Of a DNA stretch of 35,893 nucleotides, positions 23,717 to 30,508 are shown piece after piece; positions within the stretch are counted from its first letter, which is position 1, and each line of letters begins with the position of its first letter. Both the position numbers and the translations under genes were made by a program. Origin of the DNA: Rhizobium sp. (GTDB lineage Bacteria; Pseudomonadota; Alphaproteobacteria; Rhizobiales; Rhizobiaceae); assembly GCA_028290545.1 (NCBI GenBank), contig JAQGJP010000072.1, positions 1 through 35,893 on the forward strand, written 5' to 3'. The notes below the pieces were generated by a model, which was given only the letters and a program-made list of their open reading frames with translations, did not search any database and was not told the origin of the DNA.

Positions 23717-24523
23717 TTGCCAACCGCTCACGTCAACGGAATCAACATAAACTATCAGATCGATGGGGAAGACGCCGGCAACGACACCATCGTGCTCATC
23801 AACGGGCTTGCCGACGACCTCCTGTCCTGGGGCTTCCAGACCCCGGCGCTGGTCGATGCCGGCTATCGCGTGCTGAGCTTCGACAATCGCGGCATCGGTG
23901 AGAGCGACAAGCCCGCCGGCCCCTACAGCTCCAGGATGCTCGCCGACGACGCCAAGGCGCTGGTCGACCTGCTCGGCATCACCGACTTCCATCTCATGGG
24001 CGTGTCCATGGGCGGCATGATCTCCGAAGAGTATGCTCTCGCTTATCCCGGCGACCTCAGATCCCTGACGCTCGCCTGTACTTACGGCAAAGCGGATGCC
24101 TTCTGCCAGACCATGTTCGCCATGTGGGCGGACCTTGCAAAGGCCATCGACGTGCCCTTCGTCATGCGCGACGTGGCGCTCTGGGCATTTACCGGCCCGT
24201 TCTTCAGCGAGAGACCAGCCGAAGCCGCCGAGTTCGCCGCAGCCATGGCCTCCCTCGACATGTCGGTTGATACCTATTTGGCGCAGCTCGCCGTCATCCA
24301 GCAGCACGATGTGCTTGATCGCCTCGGCAAGATCAGCGTTCCAACACTGGTGCTCGCTGGCGAAGAAGACATCCTTATTCCCGTCCGGCTTTCGAAGGAG
24401 CTTCAGGCGGCGATCCCAGGTTCGCAATGGGCGACCGTTCCCGGCGGCCATGCGTGCCTGTGGGAAACTCCCGACCCGTTCAACGCAGCCTTCCTCGATT
24501 TCGTCCGCAGTCAGTCCCGCTAA
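23717..24523 (+). CDS. Alpha/beta-hydrolase
   Basis: A 268-residue cytoplasmic hydrolase of the alpha/beta fold. Nucleophile Ser97 lies in GVSMGG. The acid is the Asp in LAGEEDILIP and the base the His in PGGHACLWE. The oxyanion segment is VLINGLADD. The start is a TTG at 23717, supported by a near-perfect AAGGAGG 5 bp before it and by family alignment of MPTAHVNGININY. The sequence resembles 3-oxoadipate enol-lactonase/esterase-type members, but that is not specific. Together with the M20 deacylase it gives the operon two hydrolytic steps, perhaps ester or lactone cleavage plus amide cleavage. That pairing is inference. Confidence 0.92.
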   Translation: MPTAHVNGININYQIDGEDAGNDTIVLINGLADDLLSWGFQTPALVDAGYRVLSFDNRGIGESDKPAGPYSSRMLADDAKALVDLLGITDFHLMGVSMGGMISEEYALAYPGDLRSLTLACTYGKADAFCQTMFAMWADLAKAIDVPFVMRDVALWAFTGPFFSERPAEAAEFAAAMASLDMSVDTYLAQLAVIQQHDVLDRLGKISVPTLVLAGEEDILIPVRLSKELQAAIPGSQWATVPGGHACLWETPDPFNAAFLDFVRSQSR

Positions 24524-24547
24524 ACCCATAAAAAAGAGGGGAATTCC

Positions 24548-26110
24548 ATGCATCCTATACAGCATAGCCTTAATCGCCCGAGCGGCGCCAAGCCGTTTAT
24601 CCGCGCTCTGGCCGCATTCTCGATCGGATTGCTCGTGGCAGTCTCCGGCACAGTCGCAAACGCAGCCGACATCAAGCCGGGCGGCGACCTGCGCGCCGCC
24701 CTGACCGGCGAGCCCGATGTCCTCGATCCTGCCACCTCCTCGATCTATACCGGAGCGCAGGTCTACGAAGGCATCTTCAGCAAGCTTATCGACATGGACG
24801 CCTCTGGCAAGTTCGTCTCGGATCTTGCCACATCGTGGACCCAGGTCGATCCGACAACGTGGAAGTTTGATCTCGTGACCAACGCTACATTCCACAACGG
24901 CGAAAAATTTACGTCCGCCGATGTGAAATACACTTTCGAGCGTATCCTCAATCCCAAGACCGCCAGCGCCTATGCCGGACTATACGCGCAGATCGCATCC
25001 GTGGATGCCACCGATCCCGCCGTCGCCGTCTTTCACCTCAAGTCCCCGTTCGGCCCCTTCCTCACCAACCTCGCCACCAACGGCCAGATCGTGAACAAGA
25101 AGGCGATCGAGAGTGGTGACCCGGCGCGCAACCCGGTCGGCACCGGTCCTTTCCAATTCGTCGAATGGACGCAGGGCGATCACATCACAGTCAAGAAGAA
25201 CCCCAGCTACTTCAAGGCTGGCCTTCCGCATCTCGATTCGGTCACTTTCCGCTTCCTGCCGGTAGACCAGAGCCGGATTGACGCACTGTCCGCCGGCGAA
25301 CTTGACTGGGCCGATGCCATCCCCCTGCAGCAGGTAACGGCGCTCAAGGACGATCCCCGCTTCACTTATGTCACGAGTCCTGTGGCCGGCATCCCAGACT
25401 TCCTGGCCCTGAACACCAAGAAGCCGCCGTTCGACAACGTCAAGGTCCGGCAGGCGGTGGCGCTTGCAATCAGCCGAGCCGACATCCGCGACGTCGCCTA
25501 TCTCGGTACCGGCGAACTCGGTCTCGAAGAGGTTCCGACCGGCTCGAGCTGGTACGACCCCTCGGGCATCTTCGCGCCGGAGGCCGACATCGCCAAGGCC
25601 AAGCAACTGCTGGCAGACGCCGGCTATCCGAACGGCCTGGCGGTCGAGTATCTCGGGCTGCCGCAATATCCCGAACTCCTGAAGACCGGACAGGTCGTGC
25701 GCGACCAGCTCAAGCAGATCGGCATCGACATGACGATCAAGCCGGTCGACGTGTCGGTCTGGTACGATGGCTATGTCTCCGGAAACTATCAGATCACCAG
25801 CGCCTATCAGGAGCGGACGATCGATCCGGATAACTTCTACTCACTCGTGATCAAATCCGGCGGCCCGATCAATACCACGAAATATTCCAACCCCGCCGTG
25901 GACGCCCTGATTGACAAGGCAGCGGCGAGCGTCAACGAGGCGGAGCGGAAGGACCTCTACAAGCAGATCCGCGCGATCGTCAGCAAGGACGCCCCGATCG
26001 TGTTCACGCACTACGAGACGCTGAACTATCTGATGAACAAGAACGTCACCGGTTCTGCCGTGACCCCCACGCTCAGCCTGCACATGGAGAACCTGGGCTT
26101 CTCCCAGTAG
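24548..26110 (+). CDS. Periplasmic substrate-binding protein, family 5 (peptide/nickel-type ABC importer)
   Basis: A 520-residue protein. Residues 1-39 form a Sec signal peptide (positive N-region, hydrophobic AAFSIGLLVAVSG, cleavage at VANA-A). The mature part starts DIKPGGDLRAALTGEPDVLDPAT and contains FHNGEKFTSADVKYTFERIL and NPVGTGPFQFVEW, all SBP_bac_5 signatures. GAGGGG lies before the ATG. It is the last gene of the operon and is followed by a strong terminator. It sets the substrate of the DppBCDF-like system. The binding pocket cannot be read by eye. Placement of the binding protein last, after the ATPases and a hydrolase, is unusual but not rare. Confidence 0.95.
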   Translation: MHPIQHSLNRPSGAKPFIRALAAFSIGLLVAVSGTVANAADIKPGGDLRAALTGEPDVLDPATSSIYTGAQVYEGIFSKLIDMDASGKFVSDLATSWTQVDPTTWKFDLVTNATFHNGEKFTSADVKYTFERILNPKTASAYAGLYAQIASVDATDPAVAVFHLKSPFGPFLTNLATNGQIVNKKAIESGDPARNPVGTGPFQFVEWTQGDHITVKKNPSYFKAGLPHLDSVTFRFLPVDQSRIDALSAGELDWADAIPLQQVTALKDDPRFTYVTSPVAGIPDFLALNTKKPPFDNVKVRQAVALAISRADIRDVAYLGTGELGLEEVPTGSSWYDPSGIFAPEADIAKAKQLLADAGYPNGLAVEYLGLPQYPELLKTGQVVRDQLKQIGIDMTIKPVDVSVWYDGYVSGNYQITSAYQERTIDPDNFYSLVIKSGGPINTTKYSNPAVDALIDKAAASVNEAERKDLYKQIRAIVSKDAPIVFTHYETLNYLMNKNVTGSAVTPTLSLHMENLGFSQ

Positions 26111-26137
26111 TGGGAATCGCGAAGGTTAAAAATGAGG

Positions 26138-26167
26138 AAACGGCCAGTCCATCAGGGCTGGCCGTTT
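26138..26167 (+). terminator. Rho-independent terminator of the importer operon
   Basis: AAACGGCCAG at 26138-26147 pairs with CTGGCCGTTT at 26158-26167, and inner pairs can extend the stem to an AUCA tetraloop. It lies 27 bp after the binding-protein stop and is followed by CGCTTT. Confidence 0.85.
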
Positions 26168-26297
26168 CGCTTTGGTGAACCGGCACCAGGCATTGCCTCC
26201 GGGAAAAAGCACCTGTTGAATCAATCGCGATATCGCCGAATTTGGTGGGATCACAACCACGCCTATCCTCGTCAGAGAGCACAAGCCATGGCAGATT

Positions 26298-26363
26298 GTG
26301 GAGAAGCTTTTTGCCGGAATTGATGTCGCTAAACTGGAGAATGCAATTGCGGTTCTGCACCGC
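26298..26363 (+). pseudogene. Remnant of an IS110-family transposase N-terminus
   Basis: The frame from 26298 reads VEKLFAGIDVAKLENAIAVL, which matches the start of IS110/IS1111 transposases (xxxGIDVAKxxNxIAV), including the first Asp of the DEDD nuclease. After about 22 residues the similarity ends, and 40 bp later the nadC stop is reached, so only a scrap is left. It marks an old insertion or deletion endpoint between the importer operon and the NAD genes. Confidence 0.6.
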
Positions 26364-26401
26364 GTCCGGCTCTCCTTCGCTCACGGCTCTGATATGAGCG
26401 C

Positions 26402-27310
26402 CTACATCTCCGACTTACCGCCTCCATTGGCTATCCCCAGGCCGGGGACCTTGCAGCGATCGTCATATGGGTCGAGCCCAAGGTCTAGCGTTGGCGCGCT
26501 GTGCGTTAGCCAGCCAACAGAGATCAGGTCAACTCCCGTTGCGGCGATCGCTGCGGCAGAGGACGGCGTGATCCCGCCGGATGCCTCGGTGATCGCGTGT
26601 CCGGCCACAATCGACACCGCTTGTCGCAATTGATCTGTTGTCATGTTGTCCAGCAGCACGGCATCGACGCCTTCAGTCAGAACTTCCGCCAACTGATCGA
26701 GCGTATCGACCTCCACCTCGATCTTGACCATATGGCCGACGCCAGCCTTGGCACGGCGAATAGCCTCCGCCACCCCGCCCGCAAAGGCGATGTGATTGTC
26801 CTTGATCAGTACAGCATCAGCGAGCGAGAAGCGATGGTTCAAGCCGCCTCCGGCCCTGACCGCATATTTTTCCAGCGCGCGCAGGCCCGGCGTCGTCTTG
26901 CGCGTGCAGGCAATCGCTGCGCCCGTTCCCTTCACGGCCTCCGCGATTCTCGCTGTGACCGTCGCGATGCCGGAAAGATGGCTGAGGAAATTGAGCGCCG
27001 TGCGTTCGCTGGTCAGGATTGCGTGCGTAGGCCCATGGATTTCGGTGATGACGTCGCCTGCGGCAACGGATGCGCCGTCGTCCACGCGTCGCGTCAGCAC
27101 CAGCGCCGGATCAACCAGCTGGAAAATCAATTCGGCAACATCAAGACCAGCGATGACGCCGGGTTTACGGGCGGCGATGACCGCCGAGGATCGATGATCG
27201 CGGGGGATGACGGCATCGGTGGTAATATCGCCCGCAAGGCCGAGATCCTCCAGAAGCGCAGCCCGCACCACGGGTTCGACGATAAGACGTGAAGGGGAAA
27301 CGAGTGTCAT
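26402..27310 (-). CDS. nadC: Quinolinate phosphoribosyltransferase (nicotinate-nucleotide pyrophosphorylase, carboxylating)
   Basis: A 302-residue protein that converts quinolinate and PRPP to nicotinate mononucleotide with loss of CO2, the entry to NAD from the de novo route. Family signatures are all present: EDLGLAGDITTDAV, ERTALNFLSHLSGIAT, the substrate-binding CTRKTTPGLRALEKYAV with GGGLNHR, VLIKDNH, KIEVEVD, DAVLLDNM and EASGGI. The length is normal. The ATG at 27310 lies one base after the stop of the 53-codon ORF (TGAGATG), so coupling to that ORF is expected. It is last of the NAD genes on this strand. Confidence 0.97.
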   Translation of the reverse strand: MTLVSPSRLIVEPVVRAALLEDLGLAGDITTDAVIPRDHRSSAVIAARKPGVIAGLDVAELIFQLVDPALVLTRRVDDGASVAAGDVITEIHGPTHAILTSERTALNFLSHLSGIATVTARIAEAVKGTGAAIACTRKTTPGLRALEKYAVRAGGGLNHRFSLADAVLIKDNHIAFAGGVAEAIRRAKAGVGHMVKIEVEVDTLDQLAEVLTEGVDAVLLDNMTTDQLRQAVSIVAGHAITEASGGITPSSAAAIAATGVDLISVGWLTHSAPTLDLGLDPYDDRCKVPGLGIANGGGKSEM

Positions 27311-27311
27311 C

Positions 27312-27473
27312 TCAGGCGCTCCTGGCGAAGTCTAGCGGAACGATCGACCGGGCAAGGTCGAGCGCATCGGATAGAGTCAAGCATGGTTCGGTCGCCGCTC
27401 GGCAGTGTGTTCGCGAAATCGATACGCGCATCCGCTCGATGTCCGATACCGTCGGCCCGAAATCTTCGATCAT
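27312..27473 (-). CDS. 53-codon ORF filling the place of nadB (possible deletion remnant)
   Basis: The ORF starts in the ATGA that ends nadA and stops one base before nadC, so it fits exactly between the two. It encodes MIEDFGPTVSDIERM...TLSDALDLARSIVPLDFARSA. In most Rhizobiales a 500-plus-residue L-aspartate oxidase (nadB) lies here. There is no FAD-binding GxGxxG motif or any other NadB landmark. The tail TLSDALDLARSI resembles, from memory, the extreme C-terminus of alphaproteobacterial NadB, so an in-frame internal deletion that preserved coupling is the best guess. It may be translated but is unlikely to be an oxidase. Confidence 0.5.
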   Translation of the reverse strand: MIEDFGPTVSDIERMRVSISRTHCRAATEPCLTLSDALDLARSIVPLDFARSA

Positions 27474-28441
27474 ACCGCAAGCATCCGCTCTATCGAGCGC
27501 CGCGCCGCAACCGCCGTTGCCGGATCGAGCGTCACTTCATGCCGGTTTTCCTCCAGCGCCTTGCGGATGTTGCGAAGCGTGATCCGCTTCATATGCGGGC
27601 AGAGATTGCAGGGCCGGATGAAATCGACATCCGGATAGTGGATCGCGATATTGTCGCTCATCGAACATTCCGTCAGCAGCACCACGCGCGGCGGCCGCTC
27701 CCTTGCGACAAAGTCGGAAAGCCCTGCGGTCGAGCCGGAGAAATCCGCCGCCGCTACCACCTCGGGCGGGCATTCTGGATGGGCGAGCACGGTGATGCCG
27801 GGATGGCTTTCCCGCAATTCGTTGATATCGTCGACCGAGAACCGTTCATGCACTTCGCAGCGGCCATGCCAGGCGATGATTTCGACATCGGTTTCCCGCG
27901 CCACGTTGCGTGCCAGATACTCGTCCGGGATCATCAACACGCGCGGCACGCCGAGCGATTCCACCACCTGCCTGGCATTGCCGGACGTGCAGCAGATGTC
28001 GGAGGCCGCCTTCACGGCAGCCGAGGTATTGACATAGGTAACAATCGGCACGCCGGGATGGGCCTGCCGCAGCAGCGCCACATCGTCCGATGTGATCGAT
28101 TCGGCGAGCGAGCAGCCCGCTTCGGTGTCCGGGATCAGCACCGTCTTATTCGGGTTCAGGAGTTTTGCGGTCTCCGCCATGAAATGCACACCGGCCAGCA
28201 GGATCACGTCCGCTTCGACATCGATCGCCTGGCGCGCCAGCGCCAGGCTGTCGCCGACGATGTCGGCCACGCAATGGAAGATCTCCGGCGTCTGGTAGTT
28301 GTGGGCGAGGACGACCGCGTTCCGCTGCCGCTTGAGTTCGAGGATCGCGGCGATATCGTCTTCGAAGGTCAGCCACGCCGCCTTGGGAATGACGTGGCGG
28401 ACACGGTCGTAAAGAGCGGATGTCAAGAATGGTGCATTCAT
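27470..28441 (-). CDS. nadA: Quinolinate synthase A
   Basis: A 323-residue [4Fe-4S] enzyme that condenses iminoaspartate with dihydroxyacetone phosphate to quinolinate. The three cluster cysteines are in EAGCSLAES, HPECPPEV and RPCNLCPHMKRITL. Substrate motifs VLAHNYQTPEI, GVHFMAETAKLL and HGRCEVHERF are intact, and the length is normal. I start at the ATG at 28441 because GGAGG lies 5 bp upstream; four extra codons are possible. The gene follows nadQ on the same strand and has its own promoter with two palindromes. Because nadB is not next to it, the source of iminoaspartate must come from elsewhere in the genome. Confidence 0.97.
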   Translation of the reverse strand: MNAPFLTSALYDRVRHVIPKAAWLTFEDDIAAILELKRQRNAVVLAHNYQTPEIFHCVADIVGDSLALARQAIDVEADVILLAGVHFMAETAKLLNPNKTVLIPDTEAGCSLAESITSDDVALLRQAHPGVPIVTYVNTSAAVKAASDICCTSGNARQVVESLGVPRVLMIPDEYLARNVARETDVEIIAWHGRCEVHERFSVDDINELRESHPGITVLAHPECPPEVVAAADFSGSTAGLSDFVARERPPRVVLLTECSMSDNIAIHYPDVDFIRPCNLCPHMKRITLRNIRKALEENRHEVTLDPATAVAARRSIERMLAV

Positions 28442-28456
28442 GCAGGCCTCCATATT

Positions 28457-28473
28457 ATACTCGATACGAGTAT
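28457..28473. promoter_or_regulatory. Probable NadQ operator, downstream site
   Basis: ATACTCG-ATA-CGAGTAT is a perfect 7-bp dyad. It falls near +3 to +19 relative to the transcription start expected from the promoter at 28483-28511. It shares the pattern ATwCTCG-N3-yGAGwAT with the second site, whose centre is 31 bp away, about three helical turns. Confidence 0.7.
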
Positions 28474-28482
28474 TAGGCGGCT

Positions 28483-28511
28483 TATTTATTCTCGCTTTGA
28501 GAATATGTCAA
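28483..28511 (-). promoter_or_regulatory. nadA promoter (sigma-70 type)
   Basis: On the minus strand, TTGACA at 28511-28506 and TAAATA at 28488-28483 are separated by exactly 17 bp. The -35 box overlaps the nadQ stop codon. The spacer is almost wholly occupied by an operator-like palindrome. Confidence 0.7.
28488..28504. promoter_or_regulatory. Probable NadQ operator, promoter-spacer site
   Basis: ATTCTC-GCTTT-GAGAAT is a 6-bp perfect dyad located between the -35 and -10 boxes of the nadA promoter, the classical repressor position. It is a close relative of the site at 28457-28473. Confidence 0.65.
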
Positions 28512-29419
28512 TTGCGGGAGATAGGCAGCTTCGATCCGGAAAGCGCCCGCTCCTCGAGAATGGCGTGCCGGAAGCGGAAAAGCTTTGCAGGCCGGCCGGC
28601 ATTTTCACTCTCGGTCTCGCCAGTTTCCTCGACAAGATCCTGCTGTTCGATGAGGCGCCGGAAGTTAGGCTTGTGCAGTGTAAGCCCCGCCAAGGCCTCG
28701 ACGGTACGCTGGAGCCTGAGAAGCGTGAAGCTCTCCGGCATCAGTTCGAAGACCACAGGTCGATACTTGATCTGGGCCCGCAGGCGGGCAATCCCCGTTG
28801 CAAGAATACGCCGATGATCGGCAAACATCGGGCGGCCGAGGCCCGTTTCCCCGGTATTGCCGGACTCGGCCAGCAGGCCGGCTTCGTAGAGCAGCTCATA
28901 TCGTTGCAGGACGAGATCCTCGTTCCAGCGATTTCCGCCGGTACCGAATGTCAGCGCGATCCTCCGCAACAGCTCATCCACGTGCCCGCTGTTCGCTGCG
29001 GCCCAAACCTCCAGCTTGCTGCAGATATCAGCGATCTGCGCGGGTCGACCCAGGCGGCGGTCTTCCCACGGAAAGTATTCGTACCATCCATGCCAAACCG
29101 TTTGCGCTTCGGCTGGCGCAGACCGCTCACGGACGAGCCCGAGATAGCTGATCGAGATCCTCCGGCCACCATGGGCGCCCGCCCCGCGATCACGATCGGC
29201 AAAGGTATAGAGCTGTTCGAGGTAACCGATCGGATAGGCGGTCTTTTCCCTGACCCACTCGCGAAGACCCGATTGCAAGGTGCGATGGCCCATCTCGAAG
29301 GGGCCGGAGGGAAGTACCTCCCCCTTGCGCAATGTCATCACCCGCGGCTGGTCACCCGTGACCGCGACGAGGACTGCGGTCAGTTCGGCGTGGGCGAAAT
29401 AGCCTGTCACGGATTCCAT
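28508..29419 (-). CDS. nadQ: NadQ-like regulator of NAD synthesis (Nudix-related domain plus winged helix, COG4111)
   Basis: A 303-residue protein. The N-terminal 150 residues resemble a Nudix fold (LPSGPFEMGHRTLQSGLREWVREKTAYPIGYLEQLYTFAD), but the catalytic Nudix-box glutamates (REUxEExGU) are not kept, so it should bind rather than hydrolyse a nucleotide. The C-terminal third carries the winged-helix DNA-binding part (ETFTLLRLQRTVEALAGLTLHKPNFRRLIEQQDLV-like segment). NadQ-type proteins are placed by comparative genomics as NAD-gene repressors in alphaproteobacteria. The ATG at 29419 gives the conserved MESVTGYF start; an upstream TTG is unlikely. It directly precedes the nadA promoter and its two palindromes, which supports the call. 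The effector (probably NAD or a precursor) is inference. Confidence 0.82.
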   Translation of the reverse strand: MESVTGYFAHAELTAVLVAVTGDQPRVMTLRKGEVLPSGPFEMGHRTLQSGLREWVREKTAYPIGYLEQLYTFADRDRGAGAHGGRRISISYLGLVRERSAPAEAQTVWHGWYEYFPWEDRRLGRPAQIADICSKLEVWAAANSGHVDELLRRIALTFGTGGNRWNEDLVLQRYELLYEAGLLAESGNTGETGLGRPMFADHRRILATGIARLRAQIKYRPVVFELMPESFTLLRLQRTVEALAGLTLHKPNFRRLIEQQDLVEETGETESENAGRPAKLFRFRHAILEERALSGSKLPISRN

Positions 29420-29441
29420 CAATCTTGCCTTGCATGTTGGA

Positions 29442-29462
29442 CTTGTGCGCTTTTCGCACAAG
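29442..29462. promoter_or_regulatory. Inverted repeat upstream of nadQ
   Basis: CTTGTGCG at 29442-29449 and CGCACAAG at 29455-29462 are exact inverted repeats around a 5-bp centre, 23 bp before the nadQ start. The sequence differs from the nadA palindromes, so a leader hairpin or a site for another protein is possible. Confidence 0.4.
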
Positions 29463-29532
29463 CCTACGACAAAGCCAAGAATATCGCCTTAAACTGAGCC
29501 GACGAACAATCCGCAGCAGGCCGACACCATCA

Positions 29533-30156
29533 TCATTTTGCGGTTTCCGGCAAGCACAGGTCCACCGCCCTGCGGTAGACCCACAACTGGGCGGGCGGAA
29601 TGTTGCGGACGACGAAATCATAATGGGAAATCGTGTAGCGGTCCGGCATGGCCATGATCGGCGACAGCGCGCCATAAGTGATCTGGATCACCGGCCGGCC
29701 CGCTGGTATTCGTGAGAGAAGATCCTCCAGCAGCGAAACCCGCCGCTCCATGGGAAAGCTCAGCATCGGCACGGCACATATGACGCAGTCGAACTGCTGG
29801 TGCCGGCGTTCGCCCAAAGCTTCGTCCAGATTAAAGGCATCACCATGCCGAAAATCGACTTCTGGAAAACGGGCTCGCAAATGAACGTAGAAGTGGTGTG
29901 AATATTCCAGGGAAACAACGTTCTCAGGCTTCACGCCCTTTTCCAGAATAGCTTTGGTTATGACGCCGGTACCGGCACCCAGTTCCAGTACAGGCAGTCC
30001 GGAGTGCGTATTGATCACGCTTGCCATGCGCCGTGCGGCGAAGCTCGATGTGGGAATAATCGCGCCAACGCCCTTCTTGTCCTTCTGCCATCCCTTGAAG
30101 AACCTCACTTCCTCGTCGAATTTCCGGCCGATCCGCTCCTTGAGACGAAAAACCAT
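29533..30156 (-). CDS. pmtA: Phosphatidylethanolamine N-methyltransferase, Pmt type
   Basis: A 207-residue SAM-dependent methyltransferase. The N-terminus (RLKERIGRKFDEEVRFFKGW) is the amphipathic membrane-binding helix of rhizobial/Agrobacterium PmtA, followed by GAIIPTSSFAARRMASVIN. The SAM motif I is VLELGAGTGVITKAIL, with VSLEYS as motif II and FDCVICAVPMLSFP as the later motif. It makes phosphatidylcholine from phosphatidylethanolamine by three methylations at the inner membrane. I start at the ATG at 30156 with TGGAG upstream; 30 extra upstream codons are unconserved. It is unlinked in function to nadQ, 113 bp downstream. Confidence 0.9.
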   Translation of the reverse strand: MVFRLKERIGRKFDEEVRFFKGWQKDKKGVGAIIPTSSFAARRMASVINTHSGLPVLELGAGTGVITKAILEKGVKPENVVSLEYSHHFYVHLRARFPEVDFRHGDAFNLDEALGERRHQQFDCVICAVPMLSFPMERRVSLLEDLLSRIPAGRPVIQITYGALSPIMAMPDRYTISHYDFVVRNIPPAQLWVYRRAVDLCLPETAK

Positions 30157-30508
30157 GTTTTCTCCAACTTTGCTTTGCCGATGCGATTTGCCGCGCCCTC
30201 TTGCCGAGGTTTTACGACAAAAACAAGCCTCTTTGCGCCATTTCATGGAGATTGTTCCGTGGGTGTCTCATGCGACCCATCTCAAAAGACATGGTCGTGC
30301 GCCACGAGTGCCACCTGTCCGCAGGCCTTCCTGCGCCTTCTGTTTCCGCATCTTGACGCGATCGAGCGCCGGAACGCGAATTGGAAAACGGTGGGGTCAC
30401 GATCGGCTCCGATCTTGGCTCACCAAACTCGATATCGCAATTAATTCAACGGATAATGCTGTTTTCGGGGGCTCGATGTCTGGTGCCAATACACAGTTGC
30501 CTAACACC
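30157..30508. other. Intergenic region between the second importer operon and pmtA
   Basis: About 350 bp with no recognisable gene or repeat. It should contain the pmtA promoter and the 3' end of the importer transcript; I see no clear terminator. Confidence 0.4.

Noticed and set aside
27383..29497. 704-codon plus-strand frame across nadA and nadQ
   Set aside because: It is antisense to two recognisable genes on the minus strand and has no motif of its own.
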